From NCBI GenBank assembly GCA_934746185.1, contig CAKVEY010000006.1, forward strand, positions 1 through 26,120: 26,120 nucleotides of DNA, given 5' to 3'. A model generated the notes under the pieces. The model saw only the letters and a list, made by a program, of their open reading frames with translations, made no database searches and was not told where the DNA came from. The position numbers and the translations under genes are program-made. This document shows, piece by piece, positions 1-6,971 of the stretch. The stretch is from an uncultured Clostridia bacterium (GTDB lineage Bacteria; Bacillota; Clostridia; Christensenellales; UBA1242). Each line of letters starts with the position of its first letter. The stretch's first letter is position 1.

Positions 1-1
1 G

Positions 2-61
2 TGTATTATGGAATATGAAAATGATGAATTAATATTATTTTATGAAAAATGTTTAAACTAA
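2..61 (+). CDS. 3' end of an unidentified plus-strand gene (partial)
   Basis: An open frame enters from the left edge and reads through about 19 codons, ending in ...FYEKCLN and a TAA at 59-61. A good rho-independent hairpin follows within a few bases, which is what would be expected at the end of a real gene. The fragment is too short to assign to any family. An internal ATG at 8 exists, but nothing shows it is a start. It could be a chance open frame; the terminator is the main support. Confidence 0.4.
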   Translation, partial: CIMEYENDELILFYEKCLN

Positions 62-64
62 AAA

Positions 65-90
65 GGACTTCAATTTTGAAGTTCTTTTTT
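65..90 (+). terminator. Rho-independent terminator after the left-edge gene
   Basis: GGACTTCA (65-72) pairs with TGAAGTTC (77-84), including one G-T pair, around a 4-base loop, and six T follow at 85-90. On the minus strand the hairpin is followed by a shorter T run, so it may also stop transcripts of the DUF4279-like gene that ends at 217. The stretch 91-216 between them is very A+T-rich and I see nothing else in it. Confidence 0.7.
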
Positions 91-216
91 CACAAAATTC
101 AATTTGCCTAAACTTTTTAATTCGTTTTTTATATGTTTATTTTATTTTTTTAATTAGTTAGTTTTGTTTATTTGTTAAATAAATTTTTTTAAATATATAT
201 ATTTTTTAACTAAAAA

Positions 217-606
217 TTAAACAAAAAAGTCAAAATCTACACTTGCTTTTAATTCGTTTAAAGCATTTATAGTTTTTTTCGTTATATCTATGCAAGGTTT
301 TTCATTTAATTCAGTAAAAATTATACAAAACTCACAACTTCCGTCGTATAAATCTAAATATTCGTTTATACCTTTAAAAATTTCATTTATCTTTATAACA
401 AATTTTTCAAATTCATCACCAGTATAAATATTTGTAATATCTTTTGTTCTATACCACATTTTAGCAGTTTTATTAGTACCTTTACTATCTTTTAAAAGTG
501 TAAGTTTATAAGGCTCTAAATTAAACTTTTTACTAAGCAAAAATACATCAACATCTTTAACAAATCTTATATGAAAACTAAAATGATATTTTACTCTATC
601 TTTCAA
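217..606 (-). CDS. DUF4279-like protein
   Basis: A 129-residue soluble protein with no signal peptide or membrane segment. The overall pattern resembles DUF4279, a family of unknown function in bacterial accessory regions: an N-terminal beta strand (YHFSFHIRF), a segment that in the family carries a 'wxyk' motif (here MWYRTKDI), and a C-terminal strand-helix-strand ending in ...ELKASVDFDFFV. The start is TTG at 604-606, chosen because AGGAG (616-620) sits 9 bases upstream. The gene is monocistronic, with its own promoter at 630-658. No function is known for the family, so none is offered. Family recognition is from memory of the pattern and is moderately sure; the gene itself is secure. Confidence 0.75.
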   Translation of the reverse strand: MKDRVKYHFSFHIRFVKDVDVFLLSKKFNLEPYKLTLLKDSKGTNKTAKMWYRTKDITNIYTGDEFEKFVIKINEIFKGINEYLDLYDGSCEFCIIFTELNEKPCIDITKKTINALNELKASVDFDFFV

Positions 607-629
607 ATTTCTTTACTCCTATAAAATAT

Positions 630-658
630 ATAATATTCAAATTCAACAATTTTGTCAA
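630..658 (-). promoter_or_regulatory. SigA-type promoter of the DUF4279-like gene
   Basis: On the minus strand TTGACA (653-658) is separated by 17 bases from TATTAT (630-635). The -35 is a perfect consensus and the -10 has one mismatch. The predicted leader is about 15-20 bases and contains the AGGAG site before the TTG start. Confidence 0.75.
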
Positions 659-660
659 AC

Positions 661-686
661 AAAAAAATGGCATAAGCCATTTTTTT
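661..686 (-). terminator. Terminator of the DUF2188-like membrane protein gene
   Basis: AAAAAAATGGC (661-671) pairs with GCCATTTTTTT (676-686) around a 4-base loop. The hairpin overlaps the TAA stop of the minus-strand gene at 685-687. The T-tracts on both sides make it bidirectional in form, but only the minus direction has a gene to terminate. Confidence 0.8.
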
Positions 687-1515
687 ATTGTTTTTGGAAT
701 TTACCATTTTTCTTATGAACAACAACTTTCATTTCGTCGTTTTTCTCTTCCATTTCTTTTAAAATATCTAATGCTTCTTGTTTAGTTTTAACTCTTCTAA
801 TAGTTCTTCCAGCACCGTCTTTTCTTATAACCCAACTTGCATTATCTTTTTCATAAATTAAACGATATTTAGCATTTTTAACAATTTTCTTTTCTTCGTC
901 TAAATTTTCTTGCACAGAATCGTCTTTTACGCTATCTTTTTCAATTTTTTCAGCCTTTTCTTCGACTTTTTCTTCGTTTTTTGGGGCTTTTTTAGTAGAT
1001 TTTTTAGGTTTTTCAGTTGAATCTTTCTTTTGTGCCTTTTCTTTTGTTTCTAATTTGGCATCTTCTAAATTTTCTTTTTTAGTTGCTTCTTTTTTAGTTT
1101 TAGCTTTTTGGGGTTCAACCTTTTCTTCTTCTTTTTGTTCTACTTTTTCGTTTTTATCATCTGTTTTTTCAACCTTTTCTTCTTTTACAGGTTCTTCTTT
1201 ACTTTCTTTTGCTTTTTCTTGTTTTTTAGGTGCATTTTTAGGTTTTACTTGTTTTTGTTTTGTTTCGCTTTCTTCTTTATTTTCAGCTTTATCTTCTTTA
1301 ACTTCTGCGTCAACTACTTTTACTTCTTCTTCATTTTCTGGTTTAGCAGAATTTTCAGTCTTTTCATTAGTTTCATTTTCTAATTTTTGTGCTTTTTGTT
1401 TTTTATCATCTTTTTTAATAAAAACACATAAAACAATAATACCAACTAGACAAACACAAACAACAGGAATAACCCACCAGCAATTTGCTAAAATGTAATC
1501 AAAAAATTCTTTCAT
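685..1515 (-). CDS. Membrane-anchored Lys/Glu-rich protein with a C-terminal DUF2188-like domain
   Basis: This 276-residue protein has three parts. Residues 13-33 form one hydrophobic segment (CWWVIPVVCVCLVGIIVLCV) followed by KKDDKKQK, which by the positive-inside rule puts the rest in the cytoplasm. Residues about 35-212 are almost entirely Lys, Glu, Asp, Ala, Thr and Asn, a charged low-complexity stretch expected to be disordered or coiled coil. Residues about 215-276 (YRLIYEKDNASWVIRKDG... VVVHKKNGKFQ) resemble the small DUF2188 fold of unknown function. The ATG follows AAAGGAG (1523-1529). It is transcribed alone, from its own promoter to its own terminator. A scaffold or tether is possible, but that is only inference. 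The long opposite-strand open frames here are artefacts of the biased composition. Confidence 0.8.
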   Translation of the reverse strand: MKEFFDYILANCWWVIPVVCVCLVGIIVLCVFIKKDDKKQKAQKLENETNEKTENSAKPENEEEVKVVDAEVKEDKAENKEESETKQKQVKPKNAPKKQEKAKESKEEPVKEEKVEKTDDKNEKVEQKEEEKVEPQKAKTKKEATKKENLEDAKLETKEKAQKKDSTEKPKKSTKKAPKNEEKVEEKAEKIEKDSVKDDSVQENLDEEKKIVKNAKYRLIYEKDNASWVIRKDGAGRTIRRVKTKQEALDILKEMEEKNDEMKVVVHKKNGKFQKQ

Positions 1516-1539
1516 ACAAAATCTCCTTTAACTTTTCAT

Positions 1540-1568
1540 ATTATATCATTTTACGACAAAATTTTCAA
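1540..1568 (-). promoter_or_regulatory. SigA-type promoter of the DUF2188-like gene
   Basis: TTGAAA (1563-1568) and TATAAT (1540-1545) on the minus strand have a 17-base spacer. The predicted leader is about 20 bases and contains AAAGGAG. Confidence 0.8.
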
Positions 1569-1624
1569 TATTTTTTTATAATTTTTATGAAAAATTTTAT
1601 GAGATTTATTAACAAAAATATAAC

Positions 1625-1716
1625 CTTAACTTTCGCATTAACGGAACTTCACATTTTACAATAGCAAAACTTAACTTGCCGATAGGGCAAACTTAACTTT
1701 TTACGTTGTAAAAAAT
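1625..1716. other. Intergenic block with repeated CTTAACTT and inverted repeats
   Basis: This stretch is visibly less A+T-rich than its surroundings. CTTAACTT occurs three times, at about 1625, 1670 and 1692. TTGCC-GATAG-GGCAA forms a small inverted repeat around 1676-1690. An outer pair, TTTTACAA (1654-1661) and TTGTAAAA (1706-1713), encloses the last two copies. No open frame is evident. It could be a small RNA, a degenerate repeat element, or the 5' regulatory region of the DUF2188-like gene. The evidence does not choose between these. Confidence 0.35.
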
Positions 1717-1725
1717 TTAACAAAC

Positions 1726-1748
1726 AAAAAGTGCCAATGGCACTTTTT
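1726..1748 (-). terminator. Terminator downstream of ppdK
   Basis: AAAAAGTGCC (1726-1735) pairs with GGCACTTTTT (1739-1748) around a 3-base loop, immediately after the ppdK stop. It is symmetric and so would work on either strand. Confidence 0.85.
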
Positions 1749-1752
1749 TAAG

Positions 1753-4371
1753 TTATTTGTTTTTAATTGCTGATTGCGCTGCTGCTAAAATTGCGATTGG
1801 TATCCTATAAGGAGAGCAAGAAACATAACTTAAACCTACTCTATGGCAAAAATCTATGCTACTTGGTTCGCCACCGTGTTCGCCACAAATACCTGCTTTT
1901 AAATTAGGTTTAACGCTTCTACCTTTCTCAACGCCCATTTTAACTAGTTGTCCAACACCATTTTCGTCAATTCTAGCAAATGGATCTTGTTCAAAAATCT
2001 TTTTATCATAATATTCATTTAAGAATTTACCAGCATCATCACGGCTAAATCCGTAAGTCATTTGAGTTAAATCGTTTGTTCCAAAACTGAAAAATTCAGC
2101 AGTTTCAGCAATTTTATCTGCAAGTAATGCTGCTCTTGGCAATTCTATCATAGTACCCACAATGTAGTCGATAGAATAATTTTGTTCTTCCATAACTTTT
2201 TTAGCAGTTTCGTCTACAATAGATTTAACATAGTCAAGTTCTTTTTTATCGCTAACTAATGGAATCATAATTTCAGGACGAACTTTTAGTCCACCTTTGC
2301 TAACAATAATACCTGCTTCAATAACTGCCCTGGTTTGCATTTTTGCAATTTCTGGATAAGTTATACTTAATCTACAACCACGATGTCCCATCATTGGATT
2401 AAATTCGTGTAAACTATCTTCAATATTTCTTAATTCTTCTAAACTTAAATTAATATCTTTTGCAAGTGCTATTTCGTCTTTTTCTGTTTTTGGTAAAAAT
2501 TCGTGTAGTGGTGGGTCTAAATAACGAATTGTTACTGGATTTCCGTTCATTTCTTTAAATAGATTTACAAAGTCTTCTCGTTGCATAGGAAGAAGTTTAT
2601 TTAACGCCTTTTCTCTTTCTTCTAGCGTTTTAGCAACAATCATTTCTCTCATAGGTAAAATTCTATCGTTATCAAAAAACATATGTTCAGTTCTAACAAG
2701 ACCTATACCTTCTGCACCGAAATTAAACGCTGTACGCGCATCTTTTGGAGTATCTGCGTTTGCTCTTACGCCTAATTTTTTATATTGTTTTGCCCAATTC
2801 ATAACAGTTTTAAAGTCTTCACTCAAAGTTGGAGCGACTGTGTTTAGTTCGCCCATATAAATGTTACCAGTTGAGCCGTCAATAGAAATAACATCGCCTT
2901 CGTGATAGATTTTACCTTTAATTTCTACTGCTGTATTTTCTTCGTTTATTGTTATATTAGATACACCTGCTACGCAAGGAGTGCCTAAACCACGAGCAAC
3001 AACGGCAGCGTGAGAAGTCATACCACCACGGCAAGTAACTATTCCTTCGCTTACGTGCATACCTTCAATATCTTCGGCACTTGTTTCTAAACGAACTAGA
3101 ATAACTTTTTCGCCTTTTTGTTTTAATTCAACTGCTCTTTCACTAGTAAATGCGATTTTACCATATCCAGCACCAGGACTTGCTGGTAGACCTGTTGCTA
3201 TTGGTTCAATTTTTTTAATTTCTTTACTATCAAACGTTTTATGAAGTAAAGTATCTAAGGTTCTAACTTCAATTTTCATTAATGCTTCTTCAATTGTGTT
3301 TAAACCTTCTTTTACTAAATCTACGGCAATTTTTACAGCAGCTGCTGCTGTTCTTTTACCATTACGAGTTTGTAGCATATAAAGTTTACCATTTTCAATA
3401 GTAAATTCCATATCTTGCATATCTTTGTAATGAGTTTCTAGTGTTTTAACAATATTAACATATTGATTATAAACTTCTGGCATTTGCTCTTTTAAATCGC
3501 TAATTTTATTAGGTGTTCTAATTCCTGCAACAATGTCTTCACCTTGTGCATTCATTAAATATTCGCCATATAATTTATTTTCACCTGTTGACGGATTTCT
3601 ACTAAAAGCCACACCTGTTCCACTAGTTAAGCCTAAATTACCAAAAACCATTCGTTGAACATTTACTGCTGTTCCCCAATTAGATGGAATATCATTCATT
3701 CTTCTATAAATAATAGCACGTGGATTATTCCAAGTTCTAAATACTGCTTTAACAGCTTCTAATAATTGAACTCTTGTATCTTGTGGGAACTCTTCCCCTT
3801 TGTTTTTTACATATAACTTTTTAAACTCGCCCAAAATATATTTTAGGTCGTCAGTAGTCATATCTAAATCTTTAGTGTAACCTTTTCTTTCTTTCAATTT
3901 ATCAATAATTTCTTCAAACTCTCGTAAATTCATATTCATAGCAACATTGCTAAACATTTGAACGAATCTTCGATAACTATCATAAGCAAATCTTTCATTG
4001 TTAGATTGTTTTGCTAAAATCTCAACAGTTTTATCATTTAATCCTAAATTTAAAATTGTATCCATCATACCGGGCATAGAAACTCTTGCACCACTACGAA
4101 CAGAAACAAATAAAGGGTTATCTCCACCAAGTTTTCTTCCAGTAGTTTTTTCAAGTTCTAATAAAGCATTATCAATTTGATTTAATATATCTTTGTTTAA
4201 ATCTTCACCATCTTCATAATAGGCGTTGCACGCTTCGGTAGATATTGTAAAACCTTCTGGAACAGGTAAGCCAATATTTGTCATTTCTGCCAAATTTGCA
4301 CCTTTTCCTCCAAGCAATTCTCTTTGATTTGCGTTTCCTTCTTTAAATAAATAAACGTATTTTTTTTGCAT
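1753..4371 (-). CDS. ppdK: Pyruvate, phosphate dikinase
   Basis: This cytosolic enzyme interconverts pyruvate + ATP + Pi with PEP + AMP + PPi, and in anaerobic Clostridia often serves glycolysis or gluconeogenesis with PPi recycling. It is 872 residues, the usual length. The N-terminal ATP-grasp part contains LLGGKGANLAEM and SVRSGARVSMPGMMDTILNLG. The central phosphohistidine domain has GGMTSHAAVVARGLGTPC, with the phospho-accepting His at residue 454. The C-terminal TIM barrel ends with GICGEHGGEP, placing the catalytic Cys at 829. The ATG has a strong AAAGGAGG 5 bases upstream. It stands alone between the recO terminator and its own. The usual PPDK regulatory protein gene is not in this window. 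Confidence 0.98.
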   Translation of the reverse strand: MQKKYVYLFKEGNANQRELLGGKGANLAEMTNIGLPVPEGFTISTEACNAYYEDGEDLNKDILNQIDNALLELEKTTGRKLGGDNPLFVSVRSGARVSMPGMMDTILNLGLNDKTVEILAKQSNNERFAYDSYRRFVQMFSNVAMNMNLREFEEIIDKLKERKGYTKDLDMTTDDLKYILGEFKKLYVKNKGEEFPQDTRVQLLEAVKAVFRTWNNPRAIIYRRMNDIPSNWGTAVNVQRMVFGNLGLTSGTGVAFSRNPSTGENKLYGEYLMNAQGEDIVAGIRTPNKISDLKEQMPEVYNQYVNIVKTLETHYKDMQDMEFTIENGKLYMLQTRNGKRTAAAAVKIAVDLVKEGLNTIEEALMKIEVRTLDTLLHKTFDSKEIKKIEPIATGLPASPGAGYGKIAFTSERAVELKQKGEKVILVRLETSAEDIEGMHVSEGIVTCRGGMTSHAAVVARGLGTPCVAGVSNITINEENTAVEIKGKIYHEGDVISIDGSTGNIYMGELNTVAPTLSEDFKTVMNWAKQYKKLGVRANADTPKDARTAFNFGAEGIGLVRTEHMFFDNDRILPMREMIVAKTLEEREKALNKLLPMQREDFVNLFKEMNGNPVTIRYLDPPLHEFLPKTEKDEIALAKDINLSLEELRNIEDSLHEFNPMMGHRGCRLSITYPEIAKMQTRAVIEAGIIVSKGGLKVRPEIMIPLVSDKKELDYVKSIVDETAKKVMEEQNYSIDYIVGTMIELPRAALLADKIAETAEFFSFGTNDLTQMTYGFSRDDAGKFLNEYYDKKIFEQDPFARIDENGVGQLVKMGVEKGRSVKPNLKAGICGEHGGEPSSIDFCHRVGLSYVSCSPYRIPIAILAAAQSAIKNK

Positions 4372-4389
4372 ACTTTTCCTCCTTTTTTA

Positions 4390-4418
4390 AGTATATTAAT
4401 TTTAAAAAAAAATAGCAA
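4390..4418 (-). promoter_or_regulatory. Possible ppdK promoter
   Basis: TTGCTA (4413-4418), a 17-base spacer and TATACT (4390-4395) lie just before the ribosome binding site. The predicted leader would be only about 12-14 bases, barely enough for AAAGGAGG, so transcription may start elsewhere in the A+T-rich gap. Confidence 0.45.
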
Positions 4419-4491
4419 ACAATTTAAACAACTTTAATTATTTACTATTTATTTATATTAATAATAAATTTTTGTAAAAAAATGAAAATTT

Positions 4492-4521
4492 AAAAAATCG
4501 TAAATAATTTTACGATTTTTT
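4492..4521 (-). terminator. Terminator after recO
   Basis: AAAAAATCGTAAA (4492-4504) pairs with TTTACGATTTTTT (4509-4521) around a 4-base loop, directly next to the recO TAA at 4522-4524. A T run follows on the minus strand. Confidence 0.8.
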
Positions 4522-5253
4522 TTAAATATAATTATGTGTGTTTAATTTAATGTTAAATCTATTTTCAATATCTAAAATTAAAAGTTTTAATGCACTTTTA
4601 GACACCTTTTCATTAGCATCAATCATAGATAAATCAGTTATTTCTTTTGAATTTACCTTTTTTAAAAGTTCAAAAACATCTTTTTCAACTATAACCGAAT
4701 ATTCGCTTCGGCAATTATTACATTCTAAACTGCCATTTTCTAAATTAAGATAAACTTTATTAAAAAAGGGCAATTCACAAACGCTACAACTATTAAAATT
4801 TAACTTAAATCCATTAACCTTTATTGTTCCTAACATAAACTTAATTAATAATATATTATTATCAAAAATATCTTCATTTGCAAGAATATTAAATACTTTT
4901 AAAGCATTTATAAACAAAATGCTGTTAGGTTCTAAGGTTTTATTAGTTTTTAAAATAATTTCTAAAATATTGTTTGCTAAAATAAATCTATCATAATCCT
5001 TTGTTATATCGAAAAAATTTTCTATTAAATATGCGTTTTTTACAAAAAATATTTCATCTTTTTTAATAATTTCAAACTCTGCAAAAGAAAAAGGGTTATA
5101 AGCAAATTTTAACTTATAACTAGCCCCTTTACAATTTTTTAATATAACACTTATTAAGCCTAATTCTAAACTAAACAAGGTTACAACCTTGTCCTTATCT
5201 TTATAGTCATTGCTTTTAATAACAATAGCCTTTATTTTAACTTCTTCTGTCAT
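4522..5253 (-). CDS. recO: DNA repair protein RecO
   Basis: RecO acts with RecF and RecR to load RecA onto SSB-coated single-stranded DNA and anneals complementary strands. The 243-residue product has the family layout: an N-terminal OB fold (KAIVIKSNDYKDKDKVVTLFSLELGLISVILKNCKG), then a helical part. The zinc-binding part has two Cys pairs, CSVC and CNNC, about 20 residues apart, as in many Gram-positive RecO proteins. It starts 4 bases after the yqzL stop with only a weak purine-rich site (AAAGATAAAG), so translation is probably coupled to yqzL. The era-yqzL-recO neighbourhood is conserved in Bacillota and supports the call. Confidence 0.93.
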   Translation of the reverse strand: MTEEVKIKAIVIKSNDYKDKDKVVTLFSLELGLISVILKNCKGASYKLKFAYNPFSFAEFEIIKKDEIFFVKNAYLIENFFDITKDYDRFILANNILEIILKTNKTLEPNSILFINALKVFNILANEDIFDNNILLIKFMLGTIKVNGFKLNFNSCSVCELPFFNKVYLNLENGSLECNNCRSEYSVIVEKDVFELLKKVNSKEITDLSMIDANEKVSKSALKLLILDIENRFNIKLNTHNYI

Positions 5254-5257
5254 TACT

Positions 5258-5386
5258 TTATCTTTCTAAAACTTCTTCTTCAATTTTAACCTTTTCAACT
5301 TCATTAGCTAGCAAATAATAGCCTATTTCACCTGTTTGAAAGAATAATTCCCTACAAAGTTTTGCAAATTCTGTTGTATATTTCAT
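5258..5386 (-). CDS. yqzL: YqzL-like small protein
   Basis: This is a 42-residue gene between era and recO. It reads MKYTTEFAKLCRELFFQTGE, then IGYYLLANEVEK and a Glu-rich tail. The core F-x3-C-x2-LFFQTG-x-I-x2-YLL matches the YqzL family, a tiny protein of unknown function encoded in just this place in Bacillus and relatives. The ATG at 5384-5386 has a strong purine-rich site (AAAGGGGGAG) upstream and is preceded by a good promoter. Position, motif and ribosome binding site together make it a real gene despite its size. It could have a regulatory or coupling role for recO; that is inference. Confidence 0.85.
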   Translation of the reverse strand: MKYTTEFAKLCRELFFQTGEIGYYLLANEVEKVKIEEEVLER

Positions 5387-5449
5387 ATTCTCTCCCCCTT
5401 TAAACTAGTATATGCTAGAAATTTGATATTATTTACTCTAGTTATAAAA

Positions 5450-5478
5450 AGTATAATAAAGTTTTAAAATTTTGGCAA
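5450..5478 (-). promoter_or_regulatory. Promoter of yqzL-recO
   Basis: TTGCCA (5473-5478), a 17-base spacer and TATACT (5450-5455) on the minus strand. The predicted leader is about 55-60 bases. Together with the terminator behind era, it makes yqzL-recO a separate transcription unit. Confidence 0.7.
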
Positions 5479-5536
5479 TAAAAATTAAAAGATTTTTGAA
5501 AAAATAAAAAAATAATAAAAAAGAGTTATTCTTAAA

Positions 5537-5576
5537 AAAAATATACAAAATTTTATAGCGAATTTTGTATATTTTT
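5537..5576 (-). terminator. Terminator after era
   Basis: AAAAATATACAAAATT (5537-5552) and AATTTTGTATATTTTT (5561-5576) form a 16-bp perfect stem around an 8-base loop. The stem is A+T-rich but long, and T-rich sequence follows on the minus strand. Confidence 0.7.
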
Positions 5577-5586
5577 GTTTTAATTA

Positions 5587-6477
5587 TTAAATATCTTTTT
5601 TGTTATAACCTAAGTTATTAACTAAAATTTCGTTATCACGCCAATTTTCTTTAACTTTAACCCAAAGTTCTAAAAATATTTTGCTAGATGTTATTCGTTC
5701 TAGTTCTTCCCTAGCCGAACTGCCTATTTTTTTAAGCATATCGCCGTTTTTACCTATAATAATCATTTTGTGTTTAGGTTTTTCACAAAAGATTGTAGCA
5801 GAAATTTTAGTTATATTTTCGCCTTCTATAAACTTATCAATAACCACTGCAAGACCGTGTGGCACTTCTTCTTGCAAATATAAAAGTGCTTTTTCTCTAA
5901 TAACTTCGCTAGATAAAAATTTTAAACTAACATCAGTTACTTCGTCATCATTATAAAATTTTACGCCTTCTGGCAAATATTTTAAAATTGTGTTTAATAA
6001 AACATCTAAATTCTTTTTTCTATAACTAGAAATTGGAATAATATCTTTTACATTTTTTAAATTATTTAATGTTGCTAATTTAGGATATAACTTTTCAAAA
6101 CTAGTTTTATCTATTTTAGAAATAACGACTATAACGGGAACTTTCGAGTTAGAATATTTCTCAATTAATTCTAAATCTTCTTTTTCAAAAGGTTTTAAGC
6201 CATCTAGCATAAAAATTAAGGCATCAGTTCCGTCTAAACTAGCATTTATGCTTTCTTGCATAAAACTATCTAGTTTATTTTTGCTTTTATGAATACCCGG
6301 AGTATCAGTAAAAATTATTTGATAGTCGTCTGTTGTAACTATTCCGTGAATTTTATTTCGTGTAGTTTGTGGTTTAGGGCTTGTAATTGAAATTTTTTGA
6401 TTAACTAAACTATTAAGTAATGTACTTTTACCAACATTTGCTTTACCTATTATTGAAACAAAACCTGATTTAAACAT
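5587..6477 (-). CDS. era: GTPase Era
   Basis: Era is a GTPase that binds the 3' end of 16S rRNA during 30S subunit maturation. The 296 residues show the G domain with G1 GKANVGKST (11-19), G3 DTPG (58-61) and, at the G4 position, SKID (120-123) in place of the commoner NKID. The C-terminal KH domain has IIGKNGDMLKKIG. The ATG lies one base after the ybeY stop, with AGAGG as a weak site, so the two are probably coupled. Adjacent ybeY is also a 16S rRNA maturation factor. The N-to-S change at G4 occurs in other GTPases and probably keeps GTP specificity, but it is worth noting. Confidence 0.97.
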   Translation of the reverse strand: MFKSGFVSIIGKANVGKSTLLNSLVNQKISITSPKPQTTRNKIHGIVTTDDYQIIFTDTPGIHKSKNKLDSFMQESINASLDGTDALIFMLDGLKPFEKEDLELIEKYSNSKVPVIVVISKIDKTSFEKLYPKLATLNNLKNVKDIIPISSYRKKNLDVLLNTILKYLPEGVKFYNDDEVTDVSLKFLSSEVIREKALLYLQEEVPHGLAVVIDKFIEGENITKISATIFCEKPKHKMIIIGKNGDMLKKIGSSAREELERITSSKIFLELWVKVKENWRDNEILVNNLGYNKKDI

Positions 6478-6478
6478 T

Positions 6479-6964
6479 TTAACCTCTCACAATTTTTAAT
6501 TTAGATAAAATTTTTTCTTCTTGCGCTCGCATAATACTTTTATCTAAATCATTCATATGGTCATATTCTAGTAAATGTAAAATTCCGTGAACAAACAAAT
6601 AGCAAACTTCACGCTCTCTGCTGTGTCCATACTCTTGTGCTTGACTAATAACTCTGTCTAAATTTATAACAATATCACCTAAATAAAGTTTATGATTTTC
6701 CGGATTAACATCTAATTTATAATCTTTTCTTCTTAATTTTTTATTAAAAATGTTTGAAAGTGCTGGAAAACTTAACACATCAGTAGTATCATCTACATTT
6801 CTTGTTCTTTTATTAAGTTCTTGCATATCGCCAGAATAAACAAACTCTAAGGTTGTTTCTAATATGTGTGGATTTTGACCTGTTTGCCTTAGCGCTGTTT
6901 TATAAACTTTATTTAATTTTTTTTGCAAATCTTTGCTAATTTCTTCACCTATAATATTTAACAT
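6479..6964 (-). CDS. ybeY: Endoribonuclease YbeY
   Basis: A single-strand-specific metallo-RNase for 16S rRNA 3'-end maturation and ribosome quality control. I place the start at the ATG at 6962-6964 (161 residues) rather than seven codons upstream, because AGGAG sits 4 bases before this ATG and overlaps the yqfD stop. Family marks are DDTTDVLSFP, LGDIVI and the zinc motif HGILHLLEYDH, with the three His at about 126, 130 and 136. The motif usually has Gly before YDH (HLLGYDH); here it is Glu. It is tightly packed between yqfD and era. Confidence 0.95.
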   Translation of the reverse strand: MLNIIGEEISKDLQKKLNKVYKTALRQTGQNPHILETTLEFVYSGDMQELNKRTRNVDDTTDVLSFPALSNIFNKKLRRKDYKLDVNPENHKLYLGDIVINLDRVISQAQEYGHSREREVCYLFVHGILHLLEYDHMNDLDKSIMRAQEEKILSKLKIVRG

Positions 6965-6971
6965 AACTCTC

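Noticed and set aside
1055..1498. Long plus-strand open frames opposite the DUF2188-like gene, rich in Phe and Ser
   Set aside because: They are the antisense of Lys/Glu-rich codons, have no ribosome binding site or promoter, and the minus-strand frame has all three gene signals.
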